DNA of 6,404 bases from Candidatus Spechtiibacteriota bacterium (GTDB lineage Bacteria > Patescibacteriota > Minisyncoccia > Spechtbacterales > HO2-43-30), in the NCBI GenBank assembly GCA_016177905.1, contig JACOUK010000073.1, positions 1-6,404 of the forward strand, read 5' to 3'. The notes under the pieces were generated by a model. That model had not been told where the DNA came from, did no database searches, and worked only from the letters and a program-made list of their open reading frames with translations. Below are positions 1-4,345 of the stretch, piece by piece. Within the stretch, counting starts at the first letter, position 1. The number at the start of each line of letters is the position of its first letter. Made by a program: the position numbers and the translations under genes.

Positions 1-18
1 CTATTATGCCGAAGTTTG

Positions 19-1233
19 TTAAGAACGTATACGCATAGAGTTCTCATCGAAAACGATTTTCCCATCGATTTCGAAAATCGGATCGGGATGCTCGATTACA
101 ACCTGCCGCGGCCCTTCCTCGACTTCGCCGCCCGCCCAGACTTTTAAACCAAAACGGTCTTTCGCGATGCCGATAACCTTTTCTTCATCGCTCGCTTCAA
201 CCATCAGAGCCAAGCCTTGTCCCAGATTCATGCCGCCCATTGCTTCCTCCGCTCCCGCTTCTCCTTTTAAATTCAAACCTTCAATCATAAATCGGAAAAG
301 CGGGCTTAACGGCGCAAGACTGTGAAGGCGATAGGTGAAGGGTTGGCGCGCGCGCATGATTTTCCGCAGACCATGCCCGGTAATCGGGACGATGTACTGT
401 AATTGGACAGATTCATATATCAGAGCCTCGATAAATGGAATGTAGCGAAGATCTGTAGGACGGCTTAAGGCAAGTCCGAATGGCGTGCCATCGGAAAGGG
501 GAGCGAGATACCCCGTCTTCAGACTTGATGCCAATCTCCTCGCGCCACTCAAATAATTCGCCTGCAGTCCCGTTGATTCCACAAGCAAAATCCTATTTCC
601 CGCCTTCAGATTTTGCCCCAAGATCGGTTCTTCCGCGATACAGACGCCCCATGTAGCGCCCGCCAAATCCGCGGTATCCGGATAAATGGTATTGACAAGA
701 GTTGGGGTCTCTCCTCCGCCCCATACGCAGTCTATTCTATTCGCCGCATACGCGATTCCTGCGCAATAATCTTTAATGTGTTTCTCTTCCGTAAACCAGT
801 CTGATGCCCCTACGGCGTAGTATGTAACCAGTACCGCCGGTTTTATGCCGCATGCCATGGCGTCAATAAAAATCATCATCGCGGTATCTATGCCCGCGTT
901 AAAATAGGGACGGAAATTTAGAGCCTTGAGAATCGGAGTTTTCCGCACTTCAAAATTGTACGCATAGGCCTGTGCAACAAACTTCAGAAGTTCGTGCATG
1001 AATGTATCGTTTGCTCTATTTTTTGTTCCGAGGCCCTCCAAAACCAAGCCGCACACCCGGCCCTCAAACATAAAAAGGAAACATGATTCTCCGCGAGATG
1101 CGGTGATTTCCGTAACACCGAGTGTGCCGGCGTTATGCATGGTTGTTTTCGCCGCTTTCTGCGCCGCAACCTTGAGTTTGTCAAGCATTATATAGTTCAC
1201 ATCCTGTCCATAGCGATAGCTCTGATTTTGCAT
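19..1233 (-). CDS. purM: PurM-like phosphoribosylformylglycinamidine cyclo-ligase (AIR synthase), divergent
   Basis: Probable AIR synthase, which converts FGAM to aminoimidazole ribotide with ATP in cytoplasmic purine synthesis. The 404-residue product follows the PurM plan in order: a GLGTK loop (about 67-71; canonical DGVGTK), an FIDAMACGIKP segment around Asp124 (canonical VNDLVVQGAEP), GGGETP (172-177; canonical GGETAEMPG), ADLAGATWGV (188-197), an STGLQAN segment near 220 (canonical GPHSNG), ITGHG (284-288; canonical LTGGG), GMNLGQG (334-340), and a C-terminal RQVVIE as in E. coli PurM. It is about 60 residues longer than E. coli PurM (345) and several canonical residues differ, so substrate identity is not certain. 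A GTG at 1240-1242 would add three residues, but it lies inside a GAGGTG Shine-Dalgarno (1240-1245) placed 6 nt before the ATG at 1231-1233; I therefore start at the ATG. It is transcribed away from everything else in the window. A paralogue of the PurM/PurL/SelD superfamily is the main alternative. Confidence 0.8.
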   Translation of the reverse strand: MQNQSYRYGQDVNYIMLDKLKVAAQKAAKTTMHNAGTLGVTEITASRGESCFLFMFEGRVCGLVLEGLGTKNRANDTFMHELLKFVAQAYAYNFEVRKTPILKALNFRPYFNAGIDTAMMIFIDAMACGIKPAVLVTYYAVGASDWFTEEKHIKDYCAGIAYAANRIDCVWGGGETPTLVNTIYPDTADLAGATWGVCIAEEPILGQNLKAGNRILLVESTGLQANYLSGARRLASSLKTGYLAPLSDGTPFGLALSRPTDLRYIPFIEALIYESVQLQYIVPITGHGLRKIMRARQPFTYRLHSLAPLSPLFRFMIEGLNLKGEAGAEEAMGGMNLGQGLALMVEASDEEKVIGIAKDRFGLKVWAGGEVEEGPRQVVIEHPDPIFEIDGKIVFDENSMRIRS

Positions 1234-1316
1234 AATCTGCACCTCGAAATTGATTTTGAAAGTACCACTACATTCATCAAACCATAGTAATTAGAAAAAG
1301 TATACACAGAAATTTT

Positions 1317-1340
1317 AATGGCTTTGTTAAGCCATTTTTT
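1317..1340 (+). terminator. Intrinsic terminator in the divergent spacer
   Basis: An 8-bp perfect stem (AATGGCTT at 1317-1324, AAGCCATT at 1329-1336) with a TGTT loop runs into six T residues at 1335-1340 on the plus strand. No plus-strand gene lies between it and the purM start, so it has no obvious client. It may stop antisense transcription coming out of purM and insulate the promoter 30 nt downstream. Read on the minus strand there is no T tract, so it would only be a hairpin in a purM leader. Confidence 0.6.
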
Positions 1341-1369
1341 GACGTATTTTTGAAAAATAACCCAAAGTA

Positions 1370-1398
1370 TTGACATATTATTAGTTTTATGCTATAAT
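1370..1398 (+). promoter_or_regulatory. Consensus sigma-70 promoter with extended -10
   Basis: TTGACA at 1370-1375 and TATAAT at 1393-1398 match consensus at all twelve positions, separated by exactly 17 nt, and the -10 is preceded by TGC (1390-1392), giving an extended -10. Transcription should begin near 1405. It points at the three small ORFs. This is the clearest promoter in the window and predicts high constitutive expression. Confidence 0.9.
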
Positions 1399-1419
1399 AC
1401 TCGTATAGAATAGCGCGTA

Positions 1420-1437
1420 TCCCTCGCGGGAGAGGGA
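1420..1437 (+). promoter_or_regulatory. Short leader hairpin next to a purine-rich Shine-Dalgarno tract
   Basis: TCCCTC (1420-1425) can pair with GAGGGA (1432-1437) around a 6-nt GCGGGA loop, about 15 nt after the predicted transcription start. It overlaps the start of an all-purine run (1428-1449) that holds the Shine-Dalgarno site of the first small ORF. The same purines can instead pair with a pyrimidine tract at 1505-1525, so the two structures would be mutually exclusive. Confidence 0.4.
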
Positions 1438-1453
1438 AGGAGGAGGGAGTGTA

Positions 1454-1549
1454 ATGCGGGCAGGCACACAAACTACAATTTGGCCACAGCTCCACATTGC
1501 AAAGCTCATCCTCCGTTCCTCTCTCTGGAGAGATTTATCAGTATTGTGA
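1454..1549 (+). CDS. Candidate 31-residue small protein
   Basis: ATG at 1454 follows a strong Shine-Dalgarno tract (GGAGGAGGGAG, 1439-1449) at about 6-nt spacing and lies about 50 nt downstream of the predicted transcription start; TGA at 1547-1549. The peptide starts MRAGTQTTIW and has two Trp and several Leu/Ile, with no recognisable motif and no clear membrane segment. I do not recognise it. Its codons 18-24 contain the pyrimidine tract that is complementary to its own Shine-Dalgarno site, so it might be a leader peptide whose translation changes RNA folding, or the region may be a noncoding structured leader. Support is from ribosome-binding site and promoter only. Confidence 0.4.
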   Translation: MRAGTQTTIWPQLHIAKLILRSSLWRDLSVL

Positions 1550-1581
1550 AAGCTGAATCGCGAAACACACGCGAAAAAAGT

Positions 1582-1619
1582 TTTCCCCACAGGCGGCGAT
1601 GCATCGTCTCTTGGGGGGA
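1582..1619 (+). promoter_or_regulatory. Two-tier hairpin upstream of the 71-aa ORF
   Basis: An outer stem pairs 1582-1589 with 1612-1619 (8 bp including two G-U pairs, built on CCCCA/TGGGG), and the enclosed GGCGA/TCGTC arms (1595-1599, 1604-1608) form an inner hairpin around the palindrome CGATGCATCG. It ends 16 nt before the Shine-Dalgarno of the next ORF. There is no following T run, so it is not a terminator; it may affect translation or RNA stability. Confidence 0.35.
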
Positions 1620-1650
1620 GGGCTTAAAAAGAAATAGGAGGTTGAAACCA

Positions 1651-1866
1651 ATGGCTATACCAGAAATTTTCAAGGTTGTGCCCCAGCCGCTTGCGGGTTG
1701 GAGGGATATGAGCCAAAAGGAGTTTGAAGAAGCATTGAGACAAACCGATCCTGCTTTCCTGAACATGGCATACGAATTCTTGAACAAAACCGAGACATGC
1801 TGGGGATACTTGCTGCATGCCATCGAGTCGAAACAATTTTACCGACTATCCAGAGTAAGCCAATAG
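1651..1866 (+). CDS. 71-residue hypothetical protein
   Basis: ATG at 1651 is preceded by a full AGGAGGT Shine-Dalgarno (1636-1642) with an 8-nt spacer; TAG at 1864-1866. A longer reading of this frame from 1480 exists, but this internal ATG is the one with the ribosome-binding site. The product begins MAIPEIFKVVPQPL, then has a polar, Glu/Lys/Gln-rich stretch (about 17-32), a likely helix around NMAYEFLNK (38-46), a single Cys50, and a basic C-terminal end. No signal peptide or transmembrane segment is evident, so it should be a soluble cytoplasmic protein. I do not recognise a family. It is the middle ORF of the unit that starts at the consensus promoter at 1370-1398. Confidence 0.65.
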   Translation: MAIPEIFKVVPQPLAGWRDMSQKEFEEALRQTDPAFLNMAYEFLNKTETCWGYLLHAIESKQFYRLSRVSQ

Positions 1867-1880
1867 ACTCTGGAGTTTCG

Positions 1881-1923
1881 GAGGTGCAGGCGTATTTGCA
1901 GCAAATGCTCTTACGCCTGCCTC
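1881..1923 (+). promoter_or_regulatory. Intercistronic stem-loop
   Basis: GCAGGCGTA (1886-1894) pairs perfectly with TACGCCTGC (1912-1920), and GAG/CTC (1881-1883, 1921-1923) can extend it across a 2-nt bulge. The loop holds a further small palindrome (TTTGC/GCAAA). It starts 15 nt after the stop of the 71-aa ORF. The following bases (TCTAT) are only weakly T-rich, so it may be a weak terminator or an mRNA-stabilising or processing hairpin. Confidence 0.45.
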
Positions 1924-1946
1924 TTCTATCAAGCTCATTGTCTAAA

Positions 1947-1952
1947 TATAAT
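1947..1952 (+). promoter_or_regulatory. Possible -10 element before the 45-aa ORF
   Basis: TATAAT at 1947-1952 is a perfect -10 hexamer just upstream of the 45-aa ORF, but the matching -35 position (TTCTAT, 1924-1929, 17-nt spacing) agrees at only three of six bases. It could give a secondary start that separates this ORF from the upstream hairpin; chance occurrence in AT-rich sequence is equally plausible. Confidence 0.25.
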
Positions 1953-1975
1953 TGATTTGATAGTGGAGGTGAAAT

Positions 1976-2113
1976 ATGGAACAGGAAAAATGGGAACGGC
2001 GTGAAAAAAAGGTGCGTGCGAAAAAGGAGAAGCCCCGTTCGGAACGGAAGGGAATTGTCCTCCTTCAGCAAAGCATCTGGAACCGCCTGACAGGGAGGAG
2101 CAAGCGCAAATAA
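1976..2113 (+). CDS. 45-residue highly basic small protein
   Basis: ATG at 1976 follows GGAGGTGA (1965-1972), a strong Shine-Dalgarno with about 6 nt between its core and the start; TAA at 2111-2113. The product contains 17 Lys/Arg and 6 Glu in 45 residues (net charge near +11). It has an alternating charged N-terminal half (MEQEKWERREKK...), a short hydrophobic patch GIVLLQQSIW (26-35) and a basic tail ending GRSKRK. Such composition is typical of proteins that bind RNA, ribosomes or DNA, but this is compositional inference and no family is recognised. It is the last ORF before the strong terminator at 2179-2241. Confidence 0.6.
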   Translation: MEQEKWERREKKVRAKKEKPRSERKGIVLLQQSIWNRLTGRSKRK

Positions 2114-2123
2114 AAACCTTGCG

Positions 2124-2263
2124 TTGCTTCTCCTTGTCGAGCCCTTAGCTTGGGACTGCCCGACCTGTTTCAGGGACGCTGTGTGTGGCTGTGGGACAAA
2201 GAGAAACTCTCTCCTCCCCCACAGCCGCACACAGGGTTTTTGAAGCTAGCGGGAGGAGAACAA
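2124..2263 (+). ncRNA. Candidate structured RNA region after the small ORFs
   Basis: TTG plus TTCTCCTT (2124-2126, 2128-2135) can pair with GGAGGAGAA plus CAA (2253-2263), enclosing several nested hairpins: GTCG/CGAC (2136-2139 with 2161-2164) around CCC/GGG (2142-2144, 2152-2154); alternatively CCTG/CAGG (2164-2167, 2171-2174); and the 17-bp hairpin at 2179-2234. This resembles a multibranch fold, but I cannot match it to tmRNA, RNase P RNA, SRP RNA or 6S RNA from conserved sequence. It may simply be a 3' untranslated region with a terminator. Confidence 0.25.
2179..2241 (+). terminator. Strong intrinsic terminator of the small-ORF unit
   Basis: A 17-nt arm at 2179-2195 pairs with 2218-2234 along its whole length with a single G-U pair; the 22-nt loop holds a further AGAG/CTCT hairpin. 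The stem is followed by GG and five T residues (2237-2241). It ends the transcript started at about 1405 and separates it from the ATP-grasp gene. Confidence 0.75.
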
Positions 2264-2286
2264 GCCCCGTCAGAAGTGACGGGGCT
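2263..2286. repeat. Perfect inverted repeat with GAAG loop
   Basis: AGCCCCGTCA (2263-2272) and TGACGGGGCT (2277-2286) form a perfect 10-bp GC-rich stem closed by GAAG. On the plus strand it is followed by AAAA, not T; on the minus strand by TTGTTCT, a poor T tract. It could be a backup terminator, a leader hairpin for the ATP-grasp gene 41 nt downstream, or a recurring intergenic palindrome. Confidence 0.55.
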
Positions 2287-2310
2287 AAAACATGGCTAAA
2301 AATGCCTTTT

Positions 2311-2316
2311 TATGAT
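2311..2316 (+). promoter_or_regulatory. Possible -10 element of the ATP-grasp/mraY operon
   Basis: TATGAT (2311-2316) matches the -10 consensus at five of six positions and would place the transcription start at about 2323, only a few bases before the ATG at 2328. No Shine-Dalgarno precedes that ATG, so a nearly leaderless transcript is possible. The -35 position (AAACAT, 2288-2293) is poor, which keeps confidence low. Confidence 0.3.
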
Positions 2317-2327
2317 ATTGTACAGCC

Positions 2328-3590
2328 ATGAACTTGGCAAAAGTTTTAAAAAGCTGTGTAAAAAATCATGCGTTTTTTTATGTTACGCTGGATCCCGAGC
2401 GGGCACTTGGACTTGAGGATGTTATGCCAAACTACACTATTATATGTCCATTCAAAAGTCAGCTTACTGATAAATTAAAACGATTACCTTATAACTACGA
2501 TCGTAGTCAAATGGCAACGGTTGCCGTATTGGAGGAACATCTATCAGAGGGTACTGTCAAAAAGATCGGCAAGCGGGGGACATACGGCATTTTACAGTCG
2601 GATTTTGTGCGAGAATATATACGCCGAGTATGCGGGAAGGATCATGTGGGGTATCGGAAACCCCACATAGTGGTGCTGAAAAATTCCCAGCTTATTGAGG
2701 ATTTTTGCAAAAAACAAAACTGGCAATTGCTCGCGCCGATGGCGAAGGTCGCCGAGCAGTTTGAAAATAAGATTTCCCAATACCGGTTATTAAGGAACAC
2801 TGCGCCATATCCAAATTCTTTTATTTCTACGGTGAGAGGGGCATATTCCGCATCGCCCCCTTTCGTCCTCCAATTCAACCGCGGTCACAGCGGAAACAGC
2901 ACATTTTTTATTAAAACAAAAAAGGGCTTAAGTAAACTTCGCAAACTTTACCCGAACCGTGAATGCAAAATTTCCGAGTTCATCAAGGGGAAAACGTATA
3001 CATTAAATTGTCTTGCGCTTAAAAACGGGAAAGTTCTCACTGGCTCAATAAGCGAGCAAATTACCGGCCTCAATACGGCCACGAACAATCCAAATACTAC
3101 ATGCGGCAACGATTTTCATTCTCCAAAAAAATTACCGAAGTCAGCAATTGAAAAAATAGCGAAAATCGCGCAAAAAATCGGCGGAACTTTGTATAGAAAC
3201 AAATATCGAGGACTTTTTGGCATTGATGTTATAATAGAAAATAGTACTCGAAAAGTGTATTGTATCGAGCTGAACACCCATCAGCCTGCGAGTATCTCTT
3301 TTGAGGCAAAACTGCATAGGGCAATTGGCAAAGTGCCGCTTATGGCGTATTTTATTTTGGATAGCGCGGGAACAGGCATACAGCCAAAAAAGGCAGACAT
3401 GCCGCCTACTCTCCTTCCAATTTCCGCAAAGCAAATCATGTACCGAAATAAATCCAAAAAAATTTTGAGCCGAGAATATATTGCAAAAAAATATAAGGAT
3501 AAGGGACTTCTCACGCGAGTGAAATTTGTCAAACCGAACGAGGAAATATATCGAACGCAACAATTGAACAATCGGGCAATTGAACAATGA
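2328..3590 (+). CDS. ATP-grasp superfamily ligase
   Basis: Predicted carboxylate-amine ligase that activates a carboxylate as acyl phosphate with ATP and joins it to an amine; the substrate is unknown. The 420-residue product has an N-terminal region with no recognised motif (1-150), then ATP-grasp elements: a glycine-containing loop FNRGHSGNSTFFI (183-195), a hinge-like EFIKGKTYTL (217-226), GLFGIDVII (296-303, Asp300) and the metal/phosphate-binding ELNTH (314-318, Glu314 and Asn316). The Lys usually found just before the loop is Gln182. A basic C-terminal tail follows (about 365-420). No signal peptide or membrane span, so cytoplasmic. ATG 2328 is the first start after an in-frame TGA at 2313; it has no Shine-Dalgarno. 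The stop overlaps the next start as ATGA, so the two products are translationally coupled. D-Ala-D-Ala ligase is a relative within the fold, but I see no reason to assign that role. Confidence 0.75.
   Translation: MNLAKVLKSCVKNHAFFYVTLDPERALGLEDVMPNYTIICPFKSQLTDKLKRLPYNYDRSQMATVAVLEEHLSEGTVKKIGKRGTYGILQSDFVREYIRRVCGKDHVGYRKPHIVVLKNSQLIEDFCKKQNWQLLAPMAKVAEQFENKISQYRLLRNTAPYPNSFISTVRGAYSASPPFVLQFNRGHSGNSTFFIKTKKGLSKLRKLYPNRECKISEFIKGKTYTLNCLALKNGKVLTGSISEQITGLNTATNNPNTTCGNDFHSPKKLPKSAIEKIAKIAQKIGGTLYRNKYRGLFGIDVIIENSTRKVYCIELNTHQPASISFEAKLHRAIGKVPLMAYFILDSAGTGIQPKKADMPPTLLPISAKQIMYRNKSKKILSREYIAKKYKDKGLLTRVKFVKPNEEIYRTQQLNNRAIEQ
2644..2668. repeat. Intragenic 9-bp inverted repeat in the ATP-grasp gene
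   Basis: ATGTGGGGT (2644-2652) and ACCCCACAT (2660-2668) form a perfect stem around a 7-nt loop inside the coding sequence. No T tract follows. It may affect translation or mRNA stability, or may be chance. Confidence 0.5.
3561..3588 (+). repeat. 12-bp direct repeat at the ATP-grasp/peptidase junction
   Basis: CAATTGAACAAT occurs at 3561-3572 and again at 3577-3588, 16 bp apart, separated by CGGG. It encodes the tail QLNNRAIEQ and supplies the ATGA stop/start overlap. It looks like a tandem duplication that extended the ligase C-terminus and may have created the coupled start. Confidence 0.8.
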
Positions 3591-4345
3591 TCCAATCTTT
3601 ACCTCAATCAGCCGCAAATGTCATCGATGCCTACTGGAAACTCAAGGCGGCAGAAAATACCTATGTGCGCTGTCCTTATTTTCGCAACCCCCGAAGCGGA
3701 AGAGAAAGATGGGGCCTTGCGGCTTATTCGGGAAAGGGTTCTCCGGAGGAAATAGAAGTGGAACTTAAAATTATTGAGAAACTTGAACGCAAGGATTTTT
3801 CAAAGATGCGCGATACGGAAATTCGCGATATAATGAAGAAAAGAAAGCTTGGAATAGAATGTTCAGGATTTATCGCAAGGGTTCTGGATGGCTGGACTCG
3901 CGACTTTTACAAAAAGCCGGTGTACAGACTGCTCAAATTCGAAAGAAGCGGCCTCGGTTTTATTTTTTGTAAACTTCGTCCCTACACGCATCTTGATGTG
4001 CCCACATTGGTTCACGCGAAAAACGCGAAGGAAATATTCAATTTTCGCGACATAATGCCGGGCGATATCCTTCGCTTCAATTCCATCGTTGATCATGCGA
4101 TTCTTGTAACTTGCACAGAGCGAGACGCGGCAAACAATCTTCAAAAAATCTGCTACGCCCAGTCGGTGTTGGAAGAGACAAGAGAGGGGGTAAAGTATGG
4201 CATTATCGACATCATACATACAAACTCAAATAGGCTCGCGGATCAGCGATGGCGGGAAGAACCGGAAACCGGACACACGATACAAGAAAAAGGAGAGCCA
4301 AAAATTTTCCGGCTCTTTATCATTGAACAGGCTCATCTATGGTAG
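3587..4345 (+). CDS. NlpC/P60-like cysteine peptidase or amidase
   Basis: Predicted papain-fold (NlpC/P60 superfamily) hydrolase that would cut an amide bond, typically gamma-D-glutamyl or related bonds in wall peptides. Evidence is the order of two family signatures: GIECSGFIARVLD (89-101) with nucleophile Cys92, and PGDILRFNSIVDHAILVT (158-175) with catalytic His170. The third polar residue is not certain; Gln192 or His211 are candidates. The 252-residue protein is longer than a bare domain, with about 85 N-terminal residues and a 55-residue insertion between the Cys and His motifs. There is no signal peptide or membrane segment, unlike secreted wall hydrolases of the family, so it should act in the cytoplasm. 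The start is fixed by the ATGA overlap with the ligase; the stop overlaps the mraY start by 7 nt. A CHAP-type amidase is the closest alternative. Confidence 0.7.
   Translation: MIQSLPQSAANVIDAYWKLKAAENTYVRCPYFRNPRSGRERWGLAAYSGKGSPEEIEVELKIIEKLERKDFSKMRDTEIRDIMKKRKLGIECSGFIARVLDGWTRDFYKKPVYRLLKFERSGLGFIFCKLRPYTHLDVPTLVHAKNAKEIFNFRDIMPGDILRFNSIVDHAILVTCTERDAANNLQKICYAQSVLEETREGVKYGIIDIIHTNSNRLADQRWREEPETGHTIQEKGEPKIFRLFIIEQAHLW

Noticed and set aside
1240..1242. GTG start for the PurM homologue
   Set aside because: This GTG is part of the GAGGTG ribosome-binding site that serves the ATG nine bases downstream.
1299..1330. Possible purM promoter on the minus strand (TTAACA, TATACT)
   Set aside because: The spacer is 20 nt and the -35 overlaps the terminator stem; too weak to list as a feature, though some promoter must lie in this spacer.
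1480..1866. 128-codon reading of the 71-aa ORF from an upstream start
   Set aside because: The upstream start at 1480 has no Shine-Dalgarno, while the ATG at 1651 has AGGAGGT at 8-nt spacing. The extra segment overlaps the 31-aa ORF and leader hairpins.
1670..2230. 186-codon open frame on the minus strand across the small-ORF region
   Set aside because: It begins inside the terminator stem, lacks a ribosome-binding site, and crosses two plus-strand ORFs that have strong ones; its Pro/Phe/Ser-rich product looks like antisense of purine-rich sequence.
1234..2327. tRNA, rRNA, tmRNA, SRP RNA, CRISPR array or insertion sequence in the gene-poor stretch
   Set aside because: No cloverleaf or T-arm sequence, no SRP GGAAG core, no regularly spaced repeats, and no terminal inverted repeats with a transposase.
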